A DNA stretch of 48,328 nt from Singulisphaera sp. GP187 (GTDB lineage: Bacteria > Planctomycetota > Planctomycetia > Gemmatales > Gemmataceae). A model generated the notes under the pieces. The model saw only the letters and a list, made by a program, of their open reading frames with translations, made no database searches and was not told the DNA's origin. The position numbers were made by a program, and so were the translations under genes. This document shows positions 8,100 through 15,698 of this stretch, piece after piece; the stretch's first letter is position 1, and every line of letters starts with the position of its first letter. The stretch spans positions 1 through 48,328 of the forward strand of contig CAMDQN010000042.1 of NCBI GenBank assembly GCA_945905925.1. Reading direction: 5' to 3'.

Positions 8100-10574
8100 A
8101 TGCGCGAACGCCCAGCCTTCGACCTGTTCCTCGTTAGCTGGCTCGTGCTGTTCCTCGAACTCGCCTGCATCCGCTGGTTCCCGTCACACGTCCTGTTCCT
8201 CACGTTCTTCGTCAACCTCGTGCTGCTCGCGTGCTTCGTCGGCATGTCCGTCGGATGCCTCGTCGCGCGCCGGCCCACGAACTTCATTCGCCACACACCA
8301 TACTGGTTGCTCGCCGGCGTGCTGATCGGGCTTATCACCGACGCCAACTCCGGGTTCCTGCAAGCGGTGATCGCGGTTGGCGACCAAGAGCAGCCGGACG
8401 TCGTGTACTTCGGCACCGAGACTTCGGTGACGAAGAAGAACCCGCTCCCGTTCAGGCTGCCGATTGAACTCGTCGGTGGGCTGTACTTCGTGCTCATCGC
8501 GGGCATCATGGTCGGCCCCGGGCAAGAGATGGGGCGGGCGTTCAACCGCGTTACGAACCGCACCACCGCATACTCCGCGAACCTGTTCGGCAGTCTCGTG
8601 GGGATTGGCGCGCTGGCCGCGTGTTCGCTACTCCGGTTGCCGCCACTCGTGTGGTTTGGCCTCGCGGGCGGCGTACTCGCGTACTGGGTGGTGCGCAGCG
8701 CGCCGAACCCCTCCCCAACCTCTCCCCTAAAAAGGGAGGGTCTTCAGACTCCGGCTCCCCCTCTCTTGGGGGAGGGGGTTGGGGGGAGAGGTTCTTCCAC
8801 GCTGCCGCTCGCGTGCCTATTGACCGCTGTGATACTCACCGCCGTCACGTCTGGGTTCGTCCCGTACCGCGGGCTTCAGACCACGTGGAGCGAATACTAC
8901 CGCGTCGATTACGAACCGAAGAGCAAGTTCATCCTGACAAACCTCATCAGCCAGCAGTTGATGGAACCGCAGCAGAACCCGCCCGCGGCGGGCGTAGCGT
9001 ACGCACTGCCGTACCTGTTCCAGCGCGACCTCGTCGAGCGCGACGCGAACGGCAACCCAGTCCTCGGACCGAACGGTAAGCCGCACCACCTCTGGAAACC
9101 GTTCAAGCGAGTCCTCATCATTGGCGCCGGGAACGGCAACGACGTGGCCCGCGCGCTGCTCTGGGCCGACCCGGACACACGCATCGACGCCGTCGAGATC
9201 GACCCCGTCATTCAGAAGCTCGGCGCCAAGCCGCAGCCCGACGGTCACCCGGACCAGCCGTTCGCCGACCCACGCGTCACGGTCCACATCAACGATGGGC
9301 GGAACTTCCTCCGCAAAGTCGAGGCCGGCACCTACGACCTCGTCGTCTTCGCGCTCATCGACTCACTCGTGCTCCAGTCCGGGTACTCGAACCTCCGATT
9401 AGAGAGCTATCTCTTCACAATCGAATCGTTCAAAGATGTGCGCCGCGTGCTGAAGCCGACGGGCGTGTACGCGGTGTACAACTTCTTCCGCCAGCCGTGG
9501 ATCGCGGCCCGTATCCGGGACCAACTGCGCACCGCGTTCGGCGAAGACCCAGTGGTCGTCACCACGCCACCGCGGACCGCGATCCGGTTCGACGACCGGT
9601 TCGACTCTGGTGTGTGTACCGGGTTCTTCGCCGGCGGGCCAAATCTGTTGGACCCACTGCGCAAAGCGTTCGAGCCGCGCAACGGCCGACCGGTGAAATA
9701 CTGGTATCCGTGGTCCACTGGCGTGCCGAAAGACACGGAGGCCCAGTTCCACACCGACCAGCCCGTGAACCTGCCGCCGCAAACCAGACGGGCCGCGGAC
9801 GTGAAACCGACCGACCCCGCGCCGGAATGGCTCGGCCTGGTCACCGCTGAGATCGAGCAGAGCGGCCCGACCCTCCGCCCGGCGGACGACAACTGGCCGT
9901 TCCTCTACACCCGCGAGGCACGCGTCCCGAAGCAGACGTGGGTGAGCGTTGTGCTCACGCTGGTGCTCTCGGTCGGGCTGTGGTGGGCGTTCGGCGGGAA
10001 GCGGGCGCTCGTCGCGGAGGGGACGGTGCGGCCCGATTACCAGGCGATGCTCCGGGCGTTCTTTCTCGGTGCCGGGTTCATGCTCGTCGAGACGAAAGCT
10101 GTCGTGGAAATGGCGCTGTTGTTCGGCGGGACGTGGATGGTTAACACGGCGGTGTTCGCGGCCATCCTCGTGATGAGCCTCGTGGGGAACCTGTTCGCGG
10201 GAAAGGTGAATCCGAAGCGCCTCGAACCGTACTACATTGGGTTGATCGCCGCGCTCGCGGTGGGGCTGGTCGTTTCCCCGAACGTGTTCCTCGGGGCACA
10301 CCCGGTGGTGCAGGTATTGGGCGCGTGTGCGTTGGTGTTCACGCCGATCGCGTTCGCGGGCGTGATCTTCGCGACTAGTTTCAAGCGCACGACTCAACCG
10401 GATCGCGTGTTCGGGGCGAACGTCGCGGGAGCGCTCGTTGGCGGATTGGCTGAAAACAGTTCCGTGGTCCTCGGTTTCCAGTTACTCTTGTGTGTTGCGG
10501 TCGGATTTTATCTGCTGTCGGCCGCATTCGGGAACCGTAATCTGCCCGACCGCCTGGCAAATACGGAGGTATAA
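8100..10574 (+). CDS. Membrane spermidine-synthase-like protein
   Basis: This 824-residue protein has an N-terminal membrane part of about six or seven spans (8-260). A Rossmann methyltransferase-like domain of the spermidine synthase family follows at about 336-480, with VLIIGAGNGNDVARALL as nucleotide loop, DAVEIDP as acidic strand and HINDGRNFL. The C-terminal membrane part (about 620-815) has five or six spans. The usual catalytic YD..D region reads FALIDSLVLQ, so aminopropyl transfer is uncertain. Such fused proteins are common in planctomycetes and their reaction is unsettled. Residues about 203-233 are encoded by a family A repeat in a loop between two spans. The gene is divergent from DUF1501. 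Its last codons precede a long gene-free stretch. Confidence 0.85.
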   Translation: MRERPAFDLFLVSWLVLFLELACIRWFPSHVLFLTFFVNLVLLACFVGMSVGCLVARRPTNFIRHTPYWLLAGVLIGLITDANSGFLQAVIAVGDQEQPDVVYFGTETSVTKKNPLPFRLPIELVGGLYFVLIAGIMVGPGQEMGRAFNRVTNRTTAYSANLFGSLVGIGALAACSLLRLPPLVWFGLAGGVLAYWVVRSAPNPSPTSPLKREGLQTPAPPLLGEGVGGRGSSTLPLACLLTAVILTAVTSGFVPYRGLQTTWSEYYRVDYEPKSKFILTNLISQQLMEPQQNPPAAGVAYALPYLFQRDLVERDANGNPVLGPNGKPHHLWKPFKRVLIIGAGNGNDVARALLWADPDTRIDAVEIDPVIQKLGAKPQPDGHPDQPFADPRVTVHINDGRNFLRKVEAGTYDLVVFALIDSLVLQSGYSNLRLESYLFTIESFKDVRRVLKPTGVYAVYNFFRQPWIAARIRDQLRTAFGEDPVVVTTPPRTAIRFDDRFDSGVCTGFFAGGPNLLDPLRKAFEPRNGRPVKYWYPWSTGVPKDTEAQFHTDQPVNLPPQTRRAADVKPTDPAPEWLGLVTAEIEQSGPTLRPADDNWPFLYTREARVPKQTWVSVVLTLVLSVGLWWAFGGKRALVAEGTVRPDYQAMLRAFFLGAGFMLVETKAVVEMALLFGGTWMVNTAVFAAILVMSLVGNLFAGKVNPKRLEPYYIGLIAALAVGLVVSPNVFLGAHPVVQVLGACALVFTPIAFAGVIFATSFKRTTQPDRVFGANVAGALVGGLAENSSVVLGFQLLLCVAVGFYLLSAAFGNRNLPDRLANTEV
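8705..8797. repeat. Family A hairpin-pair repeat inside coding sequence
   Basis: GAACCCCTCCCCAACC at the left matches, as an inverted repeat, GGTTGGGGGGAGAGGTTC at the right. Each side also holds its own CCCTC...GAGGG hairpin. The length is about 93 nt, a multiple of three, and it is translated as a Pro/Gly-rich segment (NPSPTSPLKREG, then PPLLGEGVGGRG). The host protein continues as membrane spans on both sides. Confidence 0.85.
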
Positions 10575-10839
10575 TGCCGATAGACACCTGGAAGAACACG
10601 TTGGGTTCGCGAAACAGCGCGGCAGCGCCCGCACATTCCGTACAGTTTGCCGAATCTCGTAACGCACGCGTGACGTAGAGTTCGTGAAGAGTTGTGTTTG
10701 GTGTTTGGTGTTGAGTATTTTGTGAGTGGTCCGATTCCTGCCCAGGAGTCTTTTTCAACTACGACCAAAACACCATACACAACCAAAACCCGGTCGGTCC
10801 CTCCTCTCCAAAACCGACCCTCGCCGGGAGTACCTCACT
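10575..10839. other. Gene-free stretch with GT-rich tract
   Basis: I see no gene here. The stretch holds a GT-rich run of TGTTTGG units (about 10693-10717) and, after 60 nt, a partly complementary AC-rich run (about 10765-10795), giving a weak imperfect inverted repeat. It lies upstream of the dehydrogenase operon and should contain its promoter, but no convincing -35/-10 pair was found. Confidence 0.4.
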
Positions 10840-11973
10840 GTGCCAGACGCGAACGAGGATCCGCCTGATATCGAAGACGCGCTGCTGCGGCGCGGCACTC
10901 GCACCGCAGCACCGTCCGCGATCAGGAATGGGCGCGACACCTTGTCAGTCGAGGTCGCTCTTACCATCTTCCGCCAGATGCTCCGCACACGCGCGCTCGA
11001 AGAGCGCAGCATCAAGATGTCCAAGTCCGGTGAAGCTTACTTCTGGATAGGCGGCCCCGGCGAGGAAGCATTCAACGTCTGCCTCGGGTTGCAAATCAAC
11101 AAAGGCCGCGGCCCCGCTCACGACTATCTGCACCTCCACTACCGCAACGCCGGAATCGTGCTCGCGATGGGCATGCCGATGATCGACCACACGCGACAAC
11201 TCGCGATGCGGTGGACCGACAAACACTCCCGCGGGCGCAACTTCGTCGGCCACTACAGCATCCCCGACTGGAACGTGGTCCCGGTCACGAGCGTGATCGA
11301 GGTGCAGTTCGCGATGGCGCCCGGCACGGCCCTCGTTCAAAAGCGTCACGGCCTGAAGAACCCCACCGAGGCGCAGGGCATCAGCGTCGTGGTCGGCGGC
11401 GAGGCCGGCACCGCGGAAGGCGACTTCGAGAGCTGCCTGAACTGGAGCACGCGCCCCGGGATGGAACTGCCGGTCCTGATGCTCGTGACCAACAACCGGT
11501 ACGGCATCTCGACGGACCTCGACGCGGTTCACGCGCACCGGCCGGTCGCGGACCGTGCGATTCCTTATGGCGTGCGCCACGAAACGATCGACGGCAACGA
11601 CCCGGTCGCGACGTGGCACGGCATCGATCGCGCGATGCGGTACTGTCGCCGCGAGCGCAAACCCTTCTTGCTCGAAGCGACGGTGAGCCGGCTGCACGGG
11701 CACTCGTCGTCGAGCGGCGCGCAGCGCAACTGGAACGAGACCGACCCGCTGGCCGCGTTCGAGCAGAAACTCATCGACTCCGGTGCGATCGACACGAACG
11801 CCGTTCGCGCGCTGAAAGACGAAGCAAAACTCGAAGCCGATGAAGCCGTCGTGGAAACGATGAAGGAAGCGGAACCGACCCGCGACGACGTGTACGCGTT
11901 CACCTACGCCGAGAGCGAGGTCGATGCGGTTTACCCGAAGGACTACACTGGCTTACCGGGCGGCTGTTCTTAG
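10840..11973 (+). CDS. 2-Oxoacid dehydrogenase E1 component, alpha subunit
   Basis: The GTG start at 10840 (VPDANEDPPD) has CGGGAG 9 nt upstream; codons before it look non-coding. The 377-residue product is the thiamine-diphosphate-binding alpha chain of a pyruvate or branched-chain 2-oxoacid dehydrogenase. Family features include an N-terminal RALEER helix, GGPGEEAFNVCLGL, HYRNAGIVLAMG and the cofactor segment. That segment reads GEAGTAEGDFESCLN (187-201) and ends in TNN (217-219). The canonical GDG is here GEA, with Glu replacing the magnesium-binding Asp and Ala the second Gly. HGHSSSSGAQRNW (about 286) is the phosphorylation-loop region. The alpha/beta split and the E2 downstream show the complex type. 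The substrate is not decided by sequence. Confidence 0.93.
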   Translation: MPDANEDPPDIEDALLRRGTRTAAPSAIRNGRDTLSVEVALTIFRQMLRTRALEERSIKMSKSGEAYFWIGGPGEEAFNVCLGLQINKGRGPAHDYLHLHYRNAGIVLAMGMPMIDHTRQLAMRWTDKHSRGRNFVGHYSIPDWNVVPVTSVIEVQFAMAPGTALVQKRHGLKNPTEAQGISVVVGGEAGTAEGDFESCLNWSTRPGMELPVLMLVTNNRYGISTDLDAVHAHRPVADRAIPYGVRHETIDGNDPVATWHGIDRAMRYCRRERKPFLLEATVSRLHGHSSSSGAQRNWNETDPLAAFEQKLIDSGAIDTNAVRALKDEAKLEADEAVVETMKEAEPTRDDVYAFTYAESEVDAVYPKDYTGLPGGCS

Positions 11974-12018
11974 CATGTGGGCGTGAGCCCCAGGTGCTTT
12001 TGTCGCCACGGAGCAACA

Positions 12019-13077
12019 ATGGCGAACATGGCGCAAGCGGTGCGAATGGCACTGCATTTCGGCGAGAAGCACCTCGGTGTGACGGACGTGTTCGGCGAGG
12101 ATGTCGGCCCGCCGCTTGGCGGAGTGTTCACCGCGACCCAAGGCTTGCGCACCGCGTGGAACACGCCGCTCGACGAGCGCGGCATCATCGGCACCGCGAT
12201 GGGCATCGCCTACGCCGGCGGCCGACCCGTCTGCGAAATCCAGTTCTGCGACTACGCGTTCAACGTGCTGGATATGTTCAAGATTGCGGGCAACCAACGG
12301 TGGGCCAGCGGCGGCGGGTACGACATGCCGCTCGTCGTAATGACGCCGAACGGAGCCGGCATTCGTGGGAGCCTGTACCACTCTCATAGCTTTGAGAGCT
12401 GGGCGAGCAGGCTACCGGGCTGGAAGGTCGTGATGCCGTCGAACGCGCTCGACGCTTACGGTCTGATGCTCGCGGCGATCAAAGACCCGAACCCGGTGCT
12501 GGTGCTGTTACCGAAGGCGCTGCTCCGCGCGAAGGACACGCGACTCATTCCGGGCGAACCGGCCGACGCGGACGAACTGAGCCGCATGATCGACGCGCCG
12601 GTGAACGACCGCGCAGGGTGGGAACCAAACTGGCCGGAGTTGGAAGAACACATCGTGAAGATCGGTTCTGCGGAACTGGTGCGCGAAGGCACGTTCGGCA
12701 CCGTGATCAGCTACGGGCGCCCGCTCCCGCTATGCGCACAAGCCGCGGACGAACTCGCGGCACACCACCACCACACGTTCGACGTGATCGACCTGCGGAG
12801 CATCTTCCCTTACGACTGGAATATGATCTCCAAGAGTGTGCTGAAGACCGGGCGAGTGCTGATCGTGAACGAGGACACCGAAGTGACGAATTTCGGCGAA
12901 CACCTGCTTCGCCGGGTGATCGACGAACACTTCTACGACTTGGTGGTGCGGCCCCGCACGCTGATGGGCAAGCACGTTCCCGGCATCGGCATGAACCAGA
13001 ACTACGAACTGAACAGCGTCCCGCAGTTGGGCGACATCCGCACCGCACTGTGGGACTTGGCGACCGAAGCGGCTTGA
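12019..13077 (+). CDS. 2-Oxoacid dehydrogenase E1 component, beta subunit
   Basis: The start is MANMAQAVRMALH (12019), with GGAG 5 nt upstream. The 14 codons before it are not conserved in kind. The 352-residue beta chain has the pyrimidine-binding domain first (FGEDVGPPLGGVFTATQGL, then GTAMGIAYAGGRP and EIQFCDYAFN). The transketolase C-terminal domain follows (TFGTVISYGR, VIDLRSIFPYDW, VLIVNEDTEVTNFGEH). Together with the alpha chain it decarboxylates a 2-oxoacid and transfers the acyl group to the E2 lipoyl arm. It lies 45 nt after the alpha gene and 100 nt before E2, in one cytoplasmic operon. Confidence 0.94.
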   Translation: MANMAQAVRMALHFGEKHLGVTDVFGEDVGPPLGGVFTATQGLRTAWNTPLDERGIIGTAMGIAYAGGRPVCEIQFCDYAFNVLDMFKIAGNQRWASGGGYDMPLVVMTPNGAGIRGSLYHSHSFESWASRLPGWKVVMPSNALDAYGLMLAAIKDPNPVLVLLPKALLRAKDTRLIPGEPADADELSRMIDAPVNDRAGWEPNWPELEEHIVKIGSAELVREGTFGTVISYGRPLPLCAQAADELAAHHHHTFDVIDLRSIFPYDWNMISKSVLKTGRVLIVNEDTEVTNFGEHLLRRVIDEHFYDLVVRPRTLMGKHVPGIGMNQNYELNSVPQLGDIRTALWDLATEAA

Positions 13078-13088
13078 AATAGCGGGCA

Positions 13089-13152
13089 GTGGAAAGTGGG
13101 CAGTGTGCAGAAAGACAAAGCCTGCTATTTTGCTTTTCTGCCCACTTTCCAC
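13089..13152. repeat. Inverted repeat between E1 beta and E2 genes
   Basis: Exact 15-nt arms GTGGAAAGTGGGCAG (13089-13103) and its complement (13138-13152) surround a 34-nt loop. Partial copies of the arm (GCAGTGG, CCACTGC) extend it outward. It lies inside the operon, 26 nt before the E2 start codon. It could be a dispersed repeat or an intra-operon attenuating or mRNA-stabilising hairpin; no T-run follows. Confidence 0.75.
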
Positions 13153-13177
13153 AGCCCACTGCGAGCGGAGCGAACAC

Positions 13178-14485
13178 ATGGACTTTCCTCTCCCGCCAGT
13201 TGGCGAAGGCTTGCTCGAAGTAGAGTTGGTGCGATGGCTCGTGCGGCCGGGCGATGCGATCACGCGCGGACAGGCGATGGCCGAGGTGATGTCGGATAAG
13301 GCCAGCATGGAGGTGCCGTCGCCGTTCGTGGGGACGATCACGGAGTTGGCCGCAACACCGGGCACGAAGGTCAAGGTTGGGCAGGTGATTCTGAGCTACA
13401 ACGCGGTCGGCGATGGAGCGAAGGCAGAACCTCTCCCCCCAACCCCCTCCCCTAAGAAGGGAGGGGGAGCCGAACCAAAACCAGAAGGCACCGCGTCTTC
13501 GGTTTTTAGCCCCTCCCTTCTTAGGGGAGGGGTTGGGGAGGGGTTGTCTTCGCGCACTAACGGCGTCACAACCCTTCCGCCTGCCGCGCCGTCCGTTCGC
13601 CTGCTCGCGCGCAAGCTCGGCGTCGATCTCGCGCACGTTCGCGGCAGCGGGCCACACGGGCGCATTCTGCTCGACGACCTCACGCCATATCTCGCCCCCA
13701 GGCCGAACCTCGATGCACGCCCCGCGTCCGCGCCGAACAAAACCGACACCTCGAAACTCGACTTCGGCATCGCGGGCACGCGGCAGAAACTCATCGGCCT
13801 GCGCCGGCGCATCGCCGAGCACATGGTTGAGTCGAAGAAGCACATTCCGCACTACTCGTACATCGACGAATGCGACCTGAGCGATGCGGTGAAACTGCGG
13901 AACCAGCTCCGCGAACCGCTCGCGAAGACCGGCGTCAAGCTCACCTACCTCGCGTTCTTCGTGAAGGCCGTCGCGCGGGCGCTCAAGGAAGTGCCCATCG
14001 TGAACAGCACCTACGACGAGGCTGCGGGCGAAGTGATTCTGCATAGCAAGTACCACATCGGTTTCGCGGTCGCGGCCCCGAGCGGCTTGATGGTGCCGGT
14101 GGTCAAGGACGCGGACAAGAAAGACCTCGCGACCATCGCCACCGATATCGAGCGCATGGGTAACGATGCGAAGTCGGGGAAGATCAAGATCGACGACCTG
14201 CGCGGCAGCACGTTCACGGTCACGTCGGTTGGCGGCATCGGCGGACTGATCTCGACCCCGATCATCAATCACCCGGAAGTCGGGATCATGGGCGTGGGCA
14301 AGGTGGTGAAGCGCCCGCTGTACGACGCGAACGGCGACCTGAAGCCGACGGACATCGTGTACCTGTCGTTCTCGTTCGACCACCGGGTTGTGGACGGCGC
14401 GATCGGGGCCGCGTTCGGCAACATCGTGGTGCACCACCTCCAGACCCCGGCCGTGCTGCTCCTGCCGGAGACGTTCGGTGGCTGA
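13178..14485 (+). CDS. 2-Oxoacid dehydrogenase E2 (dihydrolipoamide acyltransferase)
   Basis: The start is MDFPLPPVGEGL (13178), with GGAG 7 nt upstream. The 435-residue product has a lipoyl domain at about 1-78 (lipoylated Lys41 in EVMSDKASMEV). A linker at about 80-130 follows. The peripheral subunit-binding domain is at about 131-168 (SVRLLARKLGVDL, GSGPHGRI). The catalytic acyltransferase domain is at about 195-435 (active-site DHRVVDG with H402 and D406). The linker is largely a family A repeat, in frame (PTPSPKKGG and SPSLLRGGVGEG). No E3 gene is adjacent, so dihydrolipoamide dehydrogenase must be encoded elsewhere. Its stop codon overlaps the first GT87 gene by 8 nt. Confidence 0.95.
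   Translation: MDFPLPPVGEGLLEVELVRWLVRPGDAITRGQAMAEVMSDKASMEVPSPFVGTITELAATPGTKVKVGQVILSYNAVGDGAKAEPLPPTPSPKKGGGAEPKPEGTASSVFSPSLLRGGVGEGLSSRTNGVTTLPPAAPSVRLLARKLGVDLAHVRGSGPHGRILLDDLTPYLAPRPNLDARPASAPNKTDTSKLDFGIAGTRQKLIGLRRRIAEHMVESKKHIPHYSYIDECDLSDAVKLRNQLREPLAKTGVKLTYLAFFVKAVARALKEVPIVNSTYDEAAGEVILHSKYHIGFAVAAPSGLMVPVVKDADKKDLATIATDIERMGNDAKSGKIKIDDLRGSTFTVTSVGGIGGLISTPIINHPEVGIMGVGKVVKRPLYDANGDLKPTDIVYLSFSFDHRVVDGAIGAAFGNIVVHHLQTPAVLLLPETFGG
13427..13548. repeat. Family A repeat forming the E2 linker
   Basis: The left half has GAACCTCTCCCCCC then CCCTCCCCTAAGAAGGGAGG. The right half is CCCCTCCCTTCTTAGGGGAG then GGGTTGGGGAGGGG. The halves are complementary overall and each forms its own hairpin. 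The core between them is unrelated to other copies. It is read through in frame as a Pro/Lys/Gly-rich linker between the lipoyl and subunit-binding domains. Confidence 0.88.
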
Positions 14486-15683
14486 CGCGAATGCCACCAA
14501 GTGGCTTCGCTTCGCGCCGGCAGTGCTGCTCGGCGTCTTGGGCGTCTATCAGGCGCTCGCCACGAACAATTTCCCCGACTTCTTTATCTACCAGGCCGGT
14601 TCCGAAATCGGGCTGCGCGGCGAGTCACCTTACGACATCGCGCGCATCCGCCGGCTCGCGTCGGCACAGTTCCCGGACCCGAACCTGGAGCCGAAGGAAG
14701 ACGCCTTCGTCCTCAACTGCGGGTACTTCCTCCCGCCGATGGCGATTCTGGTGTTCGCGCCGTTCGCGGTGCTCACGTGGCCGGTGGCGAAGATCGCGTG
14801 GGGCGTCACGCTCGGCCTCGCCGCTGTCGGTAGCGCGAAATTGCCCGAGTTGCTCCGCGAACCCGACGATCCCCCGCGCAGCGCATTGTGCCTCGTCGTG
14901 CCATTCCTGCTCGTGCTGAACCCGCTCGTGCTGGCGATCGTCGTCGTCGGACAGGTAACGATTGTTACCGTCGGGTGCGTGACCGTGGGACTGTGGTGCT
15001 TCTCGCGCAACCGGCCGACGCTCGGCGTACTGCTGTGGTCGGTGGCGTTCGTGAAACCGCATCTGGCGCTGCCGCTGATTCCGCTCGCGTGGTACCTCGG
15101 CGGCTGGAAGCGCGCCGCGGCGATCGTCGCCGTGGTCGCTGTGCTCAACCTGTTGGGCGCAACCATCGCGGGCGGCTCGCCGCTGTTTCTGCGCGACTAC
15201 TTCGAATACCTTTCGACCGGGCACAAGGCGGTGCTGTACAACCTGGTCGAACGCAACCCACAGATCACGAGTTGGAACCGGCTCCTCGTGTCGTGCGGTG
15301 GGCCGCTCATCGAACTGACCGCAGTCACGACGCTCGCGGGCTACCTGGTGTGGGGCGGGTTGGTACTCGGCCGGTGTGCGAGCACGGGTACGAAGCCGTC
15401 CGCGGCGTGGGCGTGTGCCGCCGCGGTCGCCGGTGCCGTAGTGTGCAGTCAGGTGCTGGCTTACGAACTGTTGGTGCTCGCGGTCGCGGTGCCGTGGGTG
15501 CGTGGCCTGTTCGCGTCGAAACGGCGCCCGTGGGGTTGGGCCGCGGTCTTGGTGCTAGTAATTCAGTTGGTGCCGGTTCCCAGCACGAACCCGGTGTTCG
15601 ACTTCTACCGGCCGGTTGGTGCGATGGCGTTCGCGCTGTTGGTGCTGTTGGGGCCGACCGGTAACACGTCCGCAATGCGCTGA
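14478..15683 (+). CDS. GT87 (DUF2029) membrane glycosyltransferase, copy 1
   Basis: The GTG start overlaps the E2 stop by 8 nt, and GGAG at 14466-14469 supports it. The 401-residue protein has about nine or ten membrane spans. Near the N-terminus is NFPDFFIYQAGSEIGLRGES, the acidic, Tyr-containing external loop of the GT87 family. GT87 enzymes transfer mannose or other sugars from polyprenyl-phosphate donors outside the membrane; the acceptor here is unknown. Residues about 184-238 are identical to the neighbouring paralogue while the flanks diverge. Why two such genes follow a dehydrogenase operon is unclear; the tight spacing suggests cotranscription. Confidence 0.85.
   Translation: MADANATKWLRFAPAVLLGVLGVYQALATNNFPDFFIYQAGSEIGLRGESPYDIARIRRLASAQFPDPNLEPKEDAFVLNCGYFLPPMAILVFAPFAVLTWPVAKIAWGVTLGLAAVGSAKLPELLREPDDPPRSALCLVVPFLLVLNPLVLAIVVVGQVTIVTVGCVTVGLWCFSRNRPTLGVLLWSVAFVKPHLALPLIPLAWYLGGWKRAAAIVAVVAVLNLLGATIAGGSPLFLRDYFEYLSTGHKAVLYNLVERNPQITSWNRLLVSCGGPLIELTAVTTLAGYLVWGGLVLGRCASTGTKPSAAWACAAAVAGAVVCSQVLAYELLVLAVAVPWVRGLFASKRRPWGWAAVLVLVIQLVPVPSTNPVFDFYRPVGAMAFALLVLLGPTGNTSAMR
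15021..15187 (+). repeat. Near-identical tract shared by the two GT87 genes
   Basis: The 167 nt here and at 16257-16423 differ at four positions by my count, all synonymous, giving 55 identical residues (LGVLLWSVAF to AGGSPLF). Immediately outside, the genes fall to ordinary paralogue similarity. The pattern suggests recent gene conversion. Confidence 0.85.
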
Positions 15684-15698
15684 CCGCACGAGGCGTTG

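Noticed and set aside
9399-10397. Minus-strand frame of 332 codons opposite the spermidine-synthase-like gene
   Set aside because: Arg/His/Glu-rich shadow of a recognised gene, with no start signal.
11970-11998. GTGGGCGTGAGCCCCAGGTG as a further family B copy
   Set aside because: It shares only the GGGCGTGAGCCCC core, lacks the CTCGCC flank, and is too short to separate from chance in GC-rich DNA.
12707-14500. Open frame of about 600 codons on the minus strand opposite E1 beta and E2
   Set aside because: It lies antisense to two well-recognised enzymes, has Arg/His/Val-rich composition typical of a GC-rich shadow frame, and shows no domain.
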